Counted from the first letter of the stretch, positions 52,282 to 62,530 are shown. The stretch: 64,000 nt of DNA from Bradyrhizobium elkanii USDA 76 (GCF_023278185.1 NZ_CP066356.1:806001-870000); one strand, 5' to 3'. Numbers and translations: made by a program. The notes: generated from the sequence alone by a model not told the origin.

Positions 52282-55200
52282 CTACTCCGCCGCCACCATC
52301 TGCTGGGTGCGCCACTGTCCGAGCAGGGCGCGCAGCGAGGCGGGTTTCACCGGCTTGTTCAGCACCGCGATGTTCTCCTCGCGCGCGGCGGCGCGCACCG
52401 CGGGGCTGCGGTCGGCGGTGATCAGGATCGCCGGAATGCCGTCGCCGAAGCGGCGGCGGATCTCGCGGATCGCGGCGACGCCGTTGCCGCGGTCGAGATG
52501 GTAGTCGACCAGCACGCCGGTGACGCGGCCGCCGGCGGCCTCGATCGCGCTGATCGCGCCGTCGGCGTCGAGCACCGCGATCACCTCGGCATCCCACGCC
52601 GTCAGCAGCGTCTTCATGCCGTCGAGAATGGCCGGATCGTTCTCGATGCAGACGATCAGCGAGCCGCTCATCGGCGTCTTCGACAGCGGCGTGGCGGTGG
52701 TGACCGCCGCGGTATGGTTCACGGCGGTCGCGACCGGCACGGTGACCGAGAACGCCGAGCCGCCGCTGACATTGGCCGAGATCGCGATGCGGTGGTTGAG
52801 CACCCGTGCCAGCCGTTCGACGATCGACAGGCCGAGGCCGAGGCCGCGGGCGATCCGGGCGCCCTGCTCGAGGCGATGGAATTCCTTGAAGATCTCGCCG
52901 CGCTTCTGCACGGGGATGCCGACGCCGGTGTCGAAGATGCTGATCTGGAGCGTGGCGCCGCGGCGGCGGCAGCCGATCAGGACGCGGCCGCGCGGGGTAT
53001 ATTTGATCGCGTTGGAGATGAAGTTCTGCAGCAGCCGGCGCAGCAGCGAGCGGTCGGATTCGACCGGCAGCGAGCAGGCCACGAAGCGCAGGTCGAGGCC
53101 CTTGTCGCGGGCGATCGGCATGAACTCGATCTCCAGCGAGCGCATCAGGTCGGCCATCCGGAAGCTCGTGATCGCCGGCGTCATGGCGCCGGCGTCGAGC
53201 CTGGAAATATCGAGCAGCGCGCCCAGGATGTCCTCGATCGCCTCGAGCGAGTCGTCGATGTTCTCGACCAGGCGGGAATCCTCGCCGCCGTTCTGGCGCT
53301 CGACGAGGCTCGTGACATAGAGGCGCGCCGCGTTGAGCGGCTGCAGGATGTCGTGGCTGGCGGCCGCCAGGAATCGCGTCTTGGAGGCGTTGGCGTCTTC
53401 CGCGATGCCCTTGGCGAGCGCGAGCTCCGAGTTCAGCCGCGTCAGCTCCTCGGTGCGGTCGCGCACCCGCTTCTCCAGCGTCGCGTTGGCGCGCTCCAGC
53501 GCCTCCGCCGCCTCGAAGCTCGGCGTGACGTCGGAGAAGGTGATGACGAGCCCGCCGCCCGGCATCCGGTTGGCACGCACCTCGATCACCAGATGGCGGT
53601 CCGTGAAGCGTTCCAGATAGGGCTCGCCCTCGGTGGTGTAGGCGCGCAGACGGGCCTGCAGCAGACCATCGCCGTCGCCGGACGCAGGCGGACTGATCGC
53701 GCCCATGAATTCGAGGATCTCTGACAGCGGGATGCCGAGCTGCACCAGATGCTGCGGCAGCCCCAGCAATTCGGAGAACTGGCGGTTGGAACAGATCAGC
53801 TGCAGATCGGCATCGAACACCGCGATGCCCTGGCGCACGTGATTGAGCGCGGTCTGCAGGATCTCGCGGTTGAAGTGCAGGGCGGCGTGGGAGTCGTCGA
53901 GCAGTTTCAGTGCGGCCTTGGCCGACACCGTGCGCCGCTGCAGCAGCAGCGACATCACGAGGCGCGAGGATGCGGCCCCGATCGAGGAGGCGATCAACCG
54001 CTCGGCATGCTGCAGCAGCTCGAAATCGGCCGGAGCCGACGCCAGCAGCACGATGTTGCGGTCGACGGCGAAGGAGGCGAAGGCCTCGCGGGTCCGGTCG
54101 GGGCCGAGATATTGCGTCACCGTGCTCTGGATGTCCTCCACCGTCACCGTGGTGCGCCAGCGCCGGAAGCTGGGCGCGATCGGGGCCAGCGCGTTGGGCA
54201 CGAACACGTCGGCCTGCAACAGCTCGATCGAGGACGGCGCGCGCGCCAGCGAGAACAGCACATAGGTGAGGATGTTGAGCGCAAGGCTCCACAGCACGCC
54301 GTGCAGCAGCGGCGGCAGGTCGGCGCCGAACAGCGCCTGCGGCCGCAGCGCCTCGACCCCGAACGGCCCGTGCTGCAGCAGCATCAGGCCGGCGGTCGAG
54401 GTTTCCAGGAAACTCGGGATGAACAGCGTGTAGAGCCACGTCGCGAACCCGACCAGCATGCCCGCCATGGCGCCGCGTGCGGTGGCCCTGCGCCAGAACA
54501 GGCCGCCGAAGAACGCCGGCGCCAGCTGGGTGATCGCGGCAAACGACAACAGGCCGATCGCGACCAGCTGGGTGTTGCCGAGCGCGCGATAGTAGAAATA
54601 CGCCAGCACCATGATGGCGAAGATCGAGAAGCGGCGCGCCTTCAGCAGGAAATCGCCAAAGTCCTTCTGGCCGGCCCTGGCGTCGTCGCTGCGCGGCAAG
54701 ACCAGCGGCAGCACGATGTCGTTGGAGACCATGATCGACAGGGCGACGCATTCGACGATCACCATCGCGGTCGCCGCCGACAGCCCGCCGACGAACACGG
54801 CGAGGCTGAGCAATTGCGAATTGCCCTCGATCGGCAGCGCCAGCACGAACATGTCGGCATCGACCGCGCCGAACGGGAAGATGACGAGGCCGGCGATCGC
54901 GATCGGAATCACGAACAGGTTGATGGCGATGAGGTAGAGCGGGAACAGCCAGCGCGCCCGGGTGACTTCGGCGGGCGTCGAATTCTCGACCACGCTGACA
55001 TGGAACTGGCGCGGCAGCAGCATGACCGCGCAGAACGACAGCAGCGTCATGATCAGGAAATTGCCGATCGACGGCACATATTCGATCGCGCGCGCCGCCT
55101 CCGGCGTCTTCAGGGCGCGCTCGTAGAGCTCGACCGGGGAGAACATCCAGAAGGTGACGAAGGCGCCGGCGGCGATGAAGGCGACCAGCTTGACGATGGA

Positions 55201-55791
55201 CTCGGCCGCGATCGCCAGGATCAGGCCGTGCTGGTGCTCGGTCGCGTCGGTGTGGCGGGTGCCGAACAGCACTGCGAACACCGCCATCGCCAGCGTCACC
55301 ATCAGCGCGATGTCGCCGATCACGGGGATTTTCGAGAACGCCTGGTCCTCGCTCAGGATGGTCTCCAGCGACGCCGCCACCGCCTTCAGCTGCAGCGCGA
55401 TGTAGGGCACCGAGCCGATGATCGCGATCAGCGCCACGGTCGCCGCCACCGCCTGGCTCTTGCCGTAGCGCGCGGCGATGAAGTCGGCGATCGAGGTGAT
55501 GTTCTGCGACTTGGCGAGCGCGATCACCCGGCGCAGCAGCGGCGTGCACAATCCGACCATCACGATCGGGCCGACATAGATCGCCAGGAAGTCGATGCTG
55601 GTGCGGGTGGCGAAGCCGACCGAGCCGAAGAAGGTCCAGGAGGTGCAGTAGATCGCCAGCGACAGCGGATAGATCCACTGGCTGGCGCGGCCGCGCTCGC
55701 CCGGCGACGTGCGGTCGCCGCGGCTGGCGATGAAGAACAACAATCCGATGTAGGCGAACGCCGTGGCGATTACGCCCCAGTCGTGCAGCAT
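52282..55791 (-). CDS. SLC5-type sodium:solute symporter / PAS / histidine kinase / receiver hybrid
   Basis: An 1169-residue inner-membrane sensor. Residues 1-500 form a sodium:solute symporter-like domain of about 13 spans (AIYCTSWTFFGSVGFATR, QNITSIADFIAARYGKS). A PAS-like domain (ALNHVRQGIAVFDADLQLIC) and a coiled linker precede the kinase: H-box AASHDILQPLNAARL near residue 813, N-box LLQNFISNAIKYT, G-boxes FDTGVGIP and GLGLGLSIV. A C-terminal receiver carries the Asp in VLVDYHLDRGNG near residue 1098. Related CbrA/PrlS-type proteins couple transport to signalling. HemA lies upstream in the same direction, with a terminator between. Confidence 0.93.
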   Translation of the reverse strand: MLHDWGVIATAFAYIGLLFFIASRGDRTSPGERGRASQWIYPLSLAIYCTSWTFFGSVGFATRTSIDFLAIYVGPIVMVGLCTPLLRRVIALAKSQNITSIADFIAARYGKSQAVAATVALIAIIGSVPYIALQLKAVAASLETILSEDQAFSKIPVIGDIALMVTLAMAVFAVLFGTRHTDATEHQHGLILAIAAESIVKLVAFIAAGAFVTFWMFSPVELYERALKTPEAARAIEYVPSIGNFLIMTLLSFCAVMLLPRQFHVSVVENSTPAEVTRARWLFPLYLIAINLFVIPIAIAGLVIFPFGAVDADMFVLALPIEGNSQLLSLAVFVGGLSAATAMVIVECVALSIMVSNDIVLPLVLPRSDDARAGQKDFGDFLLKARRFSIFAIMVLAYFYYRALGNTQLVAIGLLSFAAITQLAPAFFGGLFWRRATARGAMAGMLVGFATWLYTLFIPSFLETSTAGLMLLQHGPFGVEALRPQALFGADLPPLLHGVLWSLALNILTYVLFSLARAPSSIELLQADVFVPNALAPIAPSFRRWRTTVTVEDIQSTVTQYLGPDRTREAFASFAVDRNIVLLASAPADFELLQHAERLIASSIGAASSRLVMSLLLQRRTVSAKAALKLLDDSHAALHFNREILQTALNHVRQGIAVFDADLQLICSNRQFSELLGLPQHLVQLGIPLSEILEFMGAISPPASGDGDGLLQARLRAYTTEGEPYLERFTDRHLVIEVRANRMPGGGLVITFSDVTPSFEAAEALERANATLEKRVRDRTEELTRLNSELALAKGIAEDANASKTRFLAAASHDILQPLNAARLYVTSLVERQNGGEDSRLVENIDDSLEAIEDILGALLDISRLDAGAMTPAITSFRMADLMRSLEIEFMPIARDKGLDLRFVACSLPVESDRSLLRRLLQNFISNAIKYTPRGRVLIGCRRRGATLQISIFDTGVGIPVQKRGEIFKEFHRLEQGARIARGLGLGLSIVERLARVLNHRIAISANVSGGSAFSVTVPVATAVNHTAAVTTATPLSKTPMSGSLIVCIENDPAILDGMKTLLTAWDAEVIAVLDADGAISAIEAAGGRVTGVLVDYHLDRGNGVAAIREIRRRFGDGIPAILITADRSPAVRAAAREENIAVLNKPVKPASLRALLGQWRTQQMVAAE

Positions 55792-55835
55792 CGCTGCTTA
55801 TCTCCGTCCAGGCCGGGGAAGGGGCCGGATGCCGG

Positions 55836-55841
55836 ATTATA
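55836..55841 (-). promoter_or_regulatory. possible -10 element of the hybrid-kinase gene
   Basis: TATAAT on the minus strand, 45 bases before the ATG and just after the hemA terminator. No convincing -35 at the proper distance. Confidence 0.3.
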
Positions 55842-55844
55842 TAA

Positions 55845-55880
55845 CGCAAAGGGCCGGCCGCGCGATGCACGGCCGGCCCA
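55845..55880 (-). terminator. intrinsic terminator of hemA
   Basis: On the minus strand GGGCCGGCCG and CGGCCGGCCC form a perfect 10-bp stem with a 9-base loop, followed by TTTGCGTT, 26 bases after the hemA stop codon. Confidence 0.75.
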
Positions 55881-55905
55881 AATTCGGGGTCGGAAGCGGA
55901 TAGGG

Positions 55906-57135
55906 TTACTCGGCGGCCAGCGACTTCTGGCGCAGGGGCAGGCCGAGCCGGTCCCAGACCTGGAGCAGCGCCTCGGCCAGCGCGTCGATCAGGCCGTCGT
56001 CGTGGTAGGGCGAGGGCGTGATGCGCAGCCGCTCGGTGCCCTTGGCGACCGTCGGATAGTTGATCGGCTGGATGTAGATGCCGTGGTCCTCGAGCAGCAG
56101 GTCGGAGGCCCGCTTGCACTTCTCGGGATCGCCGACGAACAGCGGCACGATATGGGTGTCGCTCGACATGACAGGCAGGCCGGCGGCGGTCAGGATCGCC
56201 TTGGTGCGGGCGGCACGGTCCTGGTGGCGCTCGCGCTCCCAGTTCGAGGTCTTCAGGTGCCGGATCGCAGCCGTCGCGGCCGAGCAGATCGCCGGCGGCA
56301 GCGCGGTGGTGAAGATGAAGCCCGGCGCATAGGAGCGCACCGCGTCGATGACCTCGGCGCGGCCTGCAATGTAGCCGCCGAGGCAGCCGAAGGCTTTTGC
56401 CAGCGTGCCCTCGACGATATCGATCCGGTGCATCACGCCGTCGCGCTCGGCGATGCCGCCGCCGCGCGGGCCGTACATGCCGACCGCATGCACCTCGTCG
56501 AGATAGGTCATGGCGCCGTATTGCTCGGCGAGATCGCAGATCCTGCCGAGCGGCGCGACGTCGCCGTCCATCGAATAAAGGCTCTCGCAGACGATCAGCT
56601 TCGGCCGGTCGGGACCGGCGGCGATCAGGAGCTCCTCGAGATGTGCGACGTCGTTGTGGCGGAAGATCTGGCGCTCGCAGCCGGCCTGGCGCACGCCCTC
56701 GATCATCGAATTGTGGTTCAGCGCGTCCGAAAGGATCAGGCAGTTCGGGATCAGCTTGGCGAGCGTCGAGATGCCGGTCTGGTTCGAGACATAGCCCGAG
56801 GTGAACAGCAGCGAGGCTTCCTTGCCGTGGAGGTCGGCGAGCTCCGCCTCGAGCTGCACCAGCGGGTGATGGGTGCCCGCGATGTTGCGGGTGCCGCCGG
56901 CGCCGGTGCCGACCCGGGTCGCGGTCTCGACCATGGCGCCGACCACCTTGGGGTGCTGGCCCATGCCGAGATAGTCGTTGGAGCACCAGATCACGACGTT
57001 GCGGCTGCCTCTCGGCGAATGCCAGGTCGCGTGCGGGAAGCGGCCTGCGATCCGCTCGAGGTCGGCGAACACCCGGTAGCGCCGCTCGTCGTGCAGGCGG
57101 TTGAGGGCGGTATTGAAGAACTGGCTGTAATCCAT
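55906..57135 (-). CDS. hemA: 5-aminolevulinate synthase
   Basis: PLP enzyme condensing succinyl-CoA and glycine to 5-aminolevulinate, the first step of alphaproteobacterial heme synthesis, in the cytosol. A 409-residue protein, the usual length for Bradyrhizobium HemA. The N-terminus is [15 protein letters not shown]; the glycine-rich [15 protein letters not shown], the [11 protein letters not shown]sp and the PLP Lys in [13 protein letters not shown] (near residue 245) are present. The ATG at 57135 was chosen over a TTG four codons upstream. An FNR/FixK-like box stands about 138 bases before the start. Confidence 0.96.
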   Translation of the reverse strand: MDYSQFFNTALNRLHDERRYRVFADLERIAGRFPHATWHSPRGSRNVVIWCSNDYLGMGQHPKVVGAMVETATRVGTGAGGTRNIAGTHHPLVQLEAELADLHGKEASLLFTSGYVSNQTGISTLAKLIPNCLILSDALNHNSMIEGVRQAGCERQIFRHNDVAHLEELLIAAGPDRPKLIVCESLYSMDGDVAPLGRICDLAEQYGAMTYLDEVHAVGMYGPRGGGIAERDGVMHRIDIVEGTLAKAFGCLGGYIAGRAEVIDAVRSYAPGFIFTTALPPAICSAATAAIRHLKTSNWERERHQDRAARTKAILTAAGLPVMSSDTHIVPLFVGDPEKCKRASDLLLEDHGIYIQPINYPTVAKGTERLRITPSPYHDDGLIDALAEALLQVWDRLGLPLRQKSLAAE

Positions 57136-57272
57136 CGGCAAACCCAAAAAGCGGAACCTGACCGGAATGACTGCTTCTTCTTAGAGCTTTTCCAGCTCTA
57201 ATGTCCATGCATTGACCCACATCTGGGCATGCGTCGCAGTTGGGCAAATTGCCCTAGCCGGGGCCGTTCGGC

Positions 57273-57286
57273 TTGATTTCGGTCAA
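57273..57286. promoter_or_regulatory. FixK/FNR-like box upstream of hemA
   Basis: TTGATTTCGGTCAA matches the TTGAT-N4-ATCAA consensus at nine of ten positions. It lies 138 bases before the hemA start. In B. japonicum hemA is known to be raised under low oxygen through FixLJ-FixK2, so the site is plausible. Binding by FixK was not tested here. Confidence 0.6.
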
Positions 57287-57319
57287 ATCGCCGGGCGATA
57301 CCTTGCCGCCCGGCCGCCT

Positions 57320-58384
57320 TCAGGTGGTCTTGAAGCGCAGCATGCCGTCGGCATGCATCTCGGCCGTCAGGCGGCCCTCGACCAGCATGTAGTTGACATG
57401 GGCGACCAACTCGCCGGCCGCAAAACCCATCTGGTGCTCGTCCAGCACGTGCTTGTGGAACACCACGGGCACCAGCTCCTTGGAGGTCTGCGGCACCTCG
57501 CGGCAGGCCTCGGCGATCAGCCGGCAGCGCTCCTCATGGTGATCGGCGAGCTGCTTGATCCGGGTCTTCAGCCCGTAGAACGGCACGCCGTGGCCGGGCA
57601 GCACCATCACGTCGTAGGGCAGGGTGGTGGTCAGGCTCGCCAGCGACGCCAGATATTCGCCGAGCGAGTTCTGCTCGGGCTCGACCGCCCAGACGCTGAC
57701 ATTGGGCGAGATCTTGCTCAGCACCTGGTCGGCGGACAGGAACAGCTTGTCGGCCGCGCAATACAGCATCACCTGGTCGAGCGCGTGGCCGCCGCCGGTG
57801 ATCACCTTGAAGCGCCGCGTGCCGATCACGACCTCGTCGCCATGGGTGAGGCGGTGATAGGACGGCGGCAGCACCGAGACGCGCTTCAGGTAATCCTGGC
57901 CGCGGCCGAGCAGCTTCTCGGTCAGGTCCTCGTCCATGCCGTGGCGGCGGAAGAACAGCCGCTGCGCGTTGCGCCGCTCCTCGGTGCCGCGGTTCTGGTG
58001 ATAGACCGACTGCAGATATTCCACCTGCGACATGAACAGCGGGCAGCCGAAACGCTCGGTGATCCAGCCGGCGAGACCGACATGGTCGGGGTGCGAATGC
58101 GTCACGATCAGGCGGGTGACCTTGACGTGCTTCAGCGGCCCCTCGAACAGCGTGGTCCAGGCCGCGATCGATTCCTCATTGCCGAAGCCGGCATCCACCA
58201 TGGTCCAGCCGTCGCCGTCGGCGAGCAGATAGATGTTCACATGGTTGAGGCGGAACGGCAGCTTCAGTCGCGCCCACAGCACGCCGGGAGCCACCTCCAC
58301 GACCTGGTCGTGGCCGGGATGGTTCTCCCAAGGGTATCGCAGTGCCTCCGCCGAGGAGTGCACGGGGTCGGTCTTCGTATGCAT
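57320..58384 (-). CDS. metallo-beta-lactamase-fold hydrolase
   Basis: A 354-residue cytosolic enzyme. The metal motif THSHPDHVG lies near residue 95, with further ligands in GGGHALDQVMLY and LPGHGVPF. The C-terminal ~80 residues are helical with a winged-helix-like DUF as in glyoxalase-II-like/LACTB2 relatives. The reaction is probably thioester or lactone hydrolysis; the substrate is unknown. It stands upstream of hemA with 184 bases between and is probably separate in regulation. Confidence 0.87.
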   Translation of the reverse strand: MHTKTDPVHSSAEALRYPWENHPGHDQVVEVAPGVLWARLKLPFRLNHVNIYLLADGDGWTMVDAGFGNEESIAAWTTLFEGPLKHVKVTRLIVTHSHPDHVGLAGWITERFGCPLFMSQVEYLQSVYHQNRGTEERRNAQRLFFRRHGMDEDLTEKLLGRGQDYLKRVSVLPPSYHRLTHGDEVVIGTRRFKVITGGGHALDQVMLYCAADKLFLSADQVLSKISPNVSVWAVEPEQNSLGEYLASLASLTTTLPYDVMVLPGHGVPFYGLKTRIKQLADHHEERCRLIAEACREVPQTSKELVPVVFHKHVLDEHQMGFAAGELVAHVNYMLVEGRLTAEMHADGMLRFKTT

Positions 58385-58705
58385 GCTACCGGCTTAGCGG
58401 CACACGGGCCGCCGCGCCAGCCGAAAAATCAGATAGTCGTCCGGAGAATGGGACGGGAGATCGCCGGAATTCCGTAGCCCGGATGAAGCGAAGCGCAATA
58501 CGGGACAGGTCACTTTGTCAAACCTCCCCTTGAAAAGGGGAGGTCGCTTTGCTCGCAGAGCAAAGCGGGTGGGGATCTGCTCTCTCCACATAGAGCGTCG
58601 CCTGCGGCTGACCCCCATCCCGACCTTCCCCCTTCAGGGGGAAGGGGAAGACAAACGGTGGTCCCGGATTTCGCTGCGCCCCATCCGGGCTACGGAATAT
58701 CGTTG
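58385..58705. other. 321-base intergenic region made of nested repeats
   Basis: No gene seen. Nearly the whole region is repeat DNA, described under 58472-58696. Confidence 0.6.
58472..58696. repeat. composite repeat: REP-A arms enclosing a second palindromic repeat
   Basis: The outer arms (TAGCCCGGATGAAGCGAAGC at 58475 and CCATCCGGGCTA at 58681) are those of REP-A. The interior (58517-58650) is a different element with its own hairpins: CCTCCCCTTGAAAAGGGGAGG, and TTCCCCC with GGGGGAAGG near 58625. This looks like insertion of one repeat into another. Confidence 0.75.
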
Positions 58706-60850
58706 CTACGCCGCGCGGATGTTCGACAGGAAGCCGTCGATCTCCGAGCGCAGCACGTCGGCCTCGCGGCGCAGTGCGTCGGAGGCGCTCAGCACCTCGC
58801 CGGCGGCAGTGCCGGCTTCGGCCGAGGCGGTGGAGACGCCGACGATGTTGCTCGACACCTCGCTGGTGCCGCCCGCCGCATGCTGGATGTTGCGGGCGAT
58901 CTCGCGGGTCGCCGCGCCCTGCTGCTCGACCGCGGCGGCGATCGCGGTGGTGACGTCGTTGATCTCGCCGATCGTGCTCGAGATGTTGCGGATGGCGGAG
59001 ACCGCCGTGGTCGTCACCTCCTGCATGCTGACGATCTGCTGGCGGATTTCCTCGGTCGCCTTTGCGGTCTGGCTCGCGAGGTTCTTCACCTCGGAGGCGA
59101 CCACGGCAAAGCCGCGGCCGGCCTCGCCGGCGCGCGCCGCCTCGATGGTGGCGTTGAGCGCGAGCAGATTGGTTTGCGAGGCGATGGTCTGGATCAGGTC
59201 GACCACGACGCTGATGCGTGCGGCATTGTCGGCGAGCCCCTGCATCGTGCTGTCGGTGGCGCTGGCTTCCTCCACCGCCTTGCGGGCGATCTCCGCCGAG
59301 GTGACGACCTGGCGGCCGATCTCCTGGATCGAGGACGACAGCTCCTCGGTGCCGGCCGACACCGTCTGCACGTTGACCGAGGTTTCCTCGGCGGCCGACG
59401 CGACGGCGTTGACCAGGGCGCTCGACTGGTCGGCGGTCGCCGACATGCTCTGCGCGGTCGACTGCATCGAGTTCGCCGCGGTCTGCAGGCTGCCGAGCGC
59501 GCTGCGGACGTTGGATTCGAACGTGACGATCTGCGCTTCCATGCGCGAGGCGCGCTCCGCCTTGGCGCTGCGGTCCTTGTTCTGGTTTTCCGTGAGCTCG
59601 CGGCTCTCGACCATGCTCTCGCGGAACACCTGCAGCGCGTCGGCCATGACGGCGATCTCGTCGCGCTGGCGGCTCTGCGGGATCTCGGTGTCGAGGTCGC
59701 CGTCGGACAGCAGCTGCATCGAGCGCTGCAGGCCGCGGATGCGGCGCAGGATGTTGCGTCCGACATAGAGCCAGACGAACAGGAACGAGCCGACCAGCGT
59801 CAGCGCGCCGAGGCCGATCATCACCATGGTGGCGAGCGAGATCTGCTGCCGCGCCTGGAAGGTCGAACTGTCGGTCTCCTTCTGCACCGCGTCGACCAGC
59901 TGCTGGACGCTGATGCCGAGCCCGACATTGAGCTTGCGCGTCTCTTCCAGGATGGTCTGGCCGTAGTCGATCGCGTCGAGCTCCTTCTGGCGGATCTTGA
60001 ACACGCCGGTCTTGCCTTCGCCGAGCACGAGCAGCCTCGAGGCGGTGTCGCGCACCGCAACGATCGCGGGATTGTTCGGCAGGTCCTCGAGGTTGGACTT
60101 GACGCGTTCGCGCCCGGCCTTGAACTCGGCCTCGATCGCATCGAGGGTTTCGCTGGAATTGGCCGACAGCGCCGCGGTCATGTCGGCGGCCATCAGATTG
60201 CCGGCGGCGAGCACGTTGCTGATCTGGCCGACGGTGCGGGCCGCTTCGGTGGCGTCGTCCGCGGACACCTCGGCCGCGGCGAGGATGGCGTTGAGCCGGG
60301 TCTGCGCGTCGAGCATCGCCGGACTTGCGGCGGAGACGAACGCCGCCTGCGCCTTGCGCAGCGCGTTGTACTGCTTGTCGCGCAGCGCGCCGACCTCGAG
60401 CCGCTCGCGCGCCGCCGAGATCAGGCTCTTGGTCGCCTCGTCGGTGTTCTTGACGTTCTCCTGCAGCGCGCTGACCACGGACTTGTCGGCGCCGAGCTCG
60501 ATGATCTCGCCGAGCTTCGCATTGGTGAGCCGCGCGACGTCCTGCACCTTCTTGGTGCGATCGTTCAGCGCGTCCTCGCTCTGCACGGCGAGCAGGCCGG
60601 GGCCTTGCGCCGCGAGCGAGGCGCTTTGCGCGGCAAGTTGCAGGCTCGCGGCAAGCCGCGGAATGTCGCGGCCAGAAAGATCGGTCATGGTGCCGCCGAG
60701 CTGATGCAGCACGACGCCGGCGCCTGCGCTGATCACCAGTGCCATGCCTGCGATGACAGCGAACGCTGCGAACAGGCTGCCCCTGACGCCCATCTGCGGC
60801 AGATGGATACGCTTGAGATTTGGTTTGCCGAGCTTGAACCGAAACGCCAT
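58706..60850 (-). CDS. methyl-accepting chemotaxis protein
   Basis: A 714-residue inner-membrane chemoreceptor. Span 1 (about residues 30-52) and span 2 (about 335-358) frame a large, helical periplasmic sensor domain. A HAMP domain follows ([20 protein letters not shown], then [16 protein letters not shown]). The signalling hairpin tip is [20 protein letters not shown] with ASEVKNLA, near residue 577. There is no C-terminal CheR-binding pentapeptide. The start at 60850 has a G-rich run upstream. The ligand is unknown. Confidence 0.93.
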   Translation of the reverse strand: MAFRFKLGKPNLKRIHLPQMGVRGSLFAAFAVIAGMALVISAGAGVVLHQLGGTMTDLSGRDIPRLAASLQLAAQSASLAAQGPGLLAVQSEDALNDRTKKVQDVARLTNAKLGEIIELGADKSVVSALQENVKNTDEATKSLISAARERLEVGALRDKQYNALRKAQAAFVSAASPAMLDAQTRLNAILAAAEVSADDATEAARTVGQISNVLAAGNLMAADMTAALSANSSETLDAIEAEFKAGRERVKSNLEDLPNNPAIVAVRDTASRLLVLGEGKTGVFKIRQKELDAIDYGQTILEETRKLNVGLGISVQQLVDAVQKETDSSTFQARQQISLATMVMIGLGALTLVGSFLFVWLYVGRNILRRIRGLQRSMQLLSDGDLDTEIPQSRQRDEIAVMADALQVFRESMVESRELTENQNKDRSAKAERASRMEAQIVTFESNVRSALGSLQTAANSMQSTAQSMSATADQSSALVNAVASAAEETSVNVQTVSAGTEELSSSIQEIGRQVVTSAEIARKAVEEASATDSTMQGLADNAARISVVVDLIQTIASQTNLLALNATIEAARAGEAGRGFAVVASEVKNLASQTAKATEEIRQQIVSMQEVTTTAVSAIRNISSTIGEINDVTTAIAAAVEQQGAATREIARNIQHAAGGTSEVSSNIVGVSTASAEAGTAAGEVLSASDALRREADVLRSEIDGFLSNIRAA

Positions 60851-61050
60851 TGCCCCCGTGCCCCCTGGCCCCACTACGCTTGGCCACTATCCTGGCCACT
60901 ACTCTTGGATGTTTCCCCGGCGCGGGAGTATCGGTGCGGCCGGTTAACAAAATCGGGAAAATTGCGACCATCTGCGGGATTTTTCAGGGCGGCCACGCCG
61001 CAGCGCCGTCCTGGTTCGCTGTGCGGAATCGATGCACGTGATCGGACGCA

Positions 61051-61076
61051 AAAAGGCCGGCGTGCGCCGGCCTTTT
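61051..61076. terminator. intrinsic terminator downstream of the porin gene
   Basis: AAAAGGCCGGC and GCCGGCCTTTT are perfect 11-bp arms around GTGC, so it is symmetric and could work in either direction. It lies 26 bases after the porin stop codon on the minus strand. Confidence 0.82.
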
Positions 61077-61101
61077 CCACTATCGGTTGTGGGCAGTATT
61101 C

Positions 61102-61848
61102 TCAGTAGCGGCCGTAGGCGGGGCCGCCGAGGTTGCCGAGGTTGAAGCGGTAGTTGAGGCCCGCCTTCACCGTGTGCTCGTCGTTGTGGAAGCTGCCGAC
61201 CGGCACCAGCGCGCCCGGCGCGGTGAAGCGGCTGTCGCCGAAGTCGTAGTACTGGTACTCGACCTTGGCCGACCAGTTCGGCGCGAACATGTATTCGGCG
61301 CCGCCGCCGATGGTCCAGCCGTTGCTGTGGTTGTCGCTGAGCGCGAAGCCGACCGGCGCGCCGCCGAGCGTCACCGTTTCGTTGTTGTCGGAATAGGCGT
61401 AACCGCCCTTCACATAGATCAGGCCCGGGCCCCAGGTGTAGCCGACGCGGCCGGTGATCGAGCCGATGCCGCGCTGGTTGTTGTTGTAGACGTAGCCGCC
61501 CGGGAAGATCGCGTTGAGCTGGTGGCCGCCGACCCAGGAATACTGGCCTTCGACGCCGATCACCCACATCGGCGACAGCTGCCAATCGTAGCCGCCCTGC
61601 ACGCCGCCCATGAAGCGGGCGTCGGAGTCAGAGAGCGCGAGACCGTTGAAACTGTTGTTCTGGGAGAACACGCCGCCGAGATGGCCACCGAGATAGAAGC
61701 CGGTCCAGTTGTAGAGCGGAGCGGCGTAAACAGGCGCGGGCGCCTTCTGATAGTAGCCGCGGGAGCCGAGGTCGGCAGCCTCGGCGGTCGCGCCAAAGGC
61801 GGCGACGGCCGCCGCGACGGCGGCGGTTGCGAGCAGGAACTTCTTCAT
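61102..61848 (-). CDS. outer-membrane porin-like protein, Omp25/RopB family
   Basis: A 248-residue protein with a clear signal peptide (MKKFLLATAAVAAAVAAFGA, to AEAA). The mature part begins DLGSRGYYQKAPAP and has the family signatures APLYNWTGFYLGGHLGG, FMGGVQGGYDWQL and GVEGQYSW, ending in an eight-strand beta-barrel with a C-terminal aromatic. Such proteins are abundant surface proteins of rhizobia. The terminator at 61051 follows. Confidence 0.9.
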   Translation of the reverse strand: MKKFLLATAAVAAAVAAFGATAEAADLGSRGYYQKAPAPVYAAPLYNWTGFYLGGHLGGVFSQNNSFNGLALSDSDARFMGGVQGGYDWQLSPMWVIGVEGQYSWVGGHQLNAIFPGGYVYNNNQRGIGSITGRVGYTWGPGLIYVKGGYAYSDNNETVTLGGAPVGFALSDNHSNGWTIGGGAEYMFAPNWSAKVEYQYYDFGDSRFTAPGALVPVGSFHNDEHTVKAGLNYRFNLGNLGGPAYGRY

Positions 61849-62074
61849 GGGGGCAGTCTCCGGACAAGTCATGAGGCGCAGCGTGAATGGCGCCATCCAC
61901 GGCGATGGGTTAGACCGCATTTGAATAAAATGCAGTCACCGGAAGGCTGTTCGGAGCGTTAAGTCGCAGCCTTTGCGGCGAAACGTTTTGTTGTGCCTAA
62001 CGAACGCTTAAGGCTGAATGAAGCAAGGCTTAACGGTGCGCGCGACGCGCGTTTCCTGTTAACCAAGCCGCCTG

Positions 62075-62395
62075 CTACGCTAGTCGCTTGCGCACGTCGT
62101 CGCGCATCTGCTCGCGGAATGCCTGGCGGCGCGCGGCGCGATCTTTGACCGGAACGTCGTGGCGATCGAACACGTCGAACTTCTCCAGGATCGGATAGCG
62201 CTCGCTCGCCATCGCCAGCACACGCAGCAGGGCGGCAACCTTCGGGGTCGGGCCGGTGACTTCCCATCGGCGCAGCTTCTCGGCGCCGTCGGCGGCCGAT
62301 AACCCGCACAGCTTCGCCATGTCAGCCGCCGTCAGCTCGCGGCCCAGCGCCTCGCCGAGATGTTCGCGCAATTTCTTCAGTTCTGGGCCGGTCAC
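62075..62395 (-). CDS. small helix-turn-helix protein
   Basis: About 106 residues. The N-terminal half reads GPELKKLREHLGEALGRELT then AADMAKLCGLSAADGAEKLR, an XRE-like HTH; the C-terminal half is basic and helical. The GTG at 62395 (GGAG 11 bases upstream) was taken; a TTG at 62419 is in frame. It is probably a DNA-binding regulator of unknown target. Function not recognised. Confidence 0.65.
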   Translation of the reverse strand: MTGPELKKLREHLGEALGRELTAADMAKLCGLSAADGAEKLRRWEVTGPTPKVAALLRVLAMASERYPILEKFDVFDRHDVPVKDRAARRQAFREQMRDDVRKRLA

Positions 62396-62530
62396 GCTGG
62401 GTCCGCTCCGCGATGGCAAAATGTGAAGTGAGTCACATGACGTGCTCGAGGTGCGGGCTATACACCGCGCATGCGACTTCTAGAGCTTTTTTCGTTCCGA
62501 TTGAATCGGAACGCGGCTCTGGATTCTTGT

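Noticed and set aside
53749..57201. Plus-strand open frame of 1150 codons
   Set aside because: Antisense to the hybrid kinase and hemA; Arg/Gln/Gly-rich composition typical of shadow frames.
51920..57247. Minus-strand open frame of 1775 codons across the kinase, terminator and hemA
   Set aside because: It runs out of frame through two well-defined genes and an intrinsic terminator; the translation is Arg/Pro/Ala-rich with no domain. It is a by-product of very high GC.
58658..61108. Plus-strand open frame of 816 codons
   Set aside because: Antisense to the chemoreceptor; low-complexity Arg/Leu/Gly content and no family features.
61087..61962. Plus-strand open frame of 291 codons
   Set aside because: Antisense to the porin gene; Val/Ala/Arg-rich mirror of its strand repeats.
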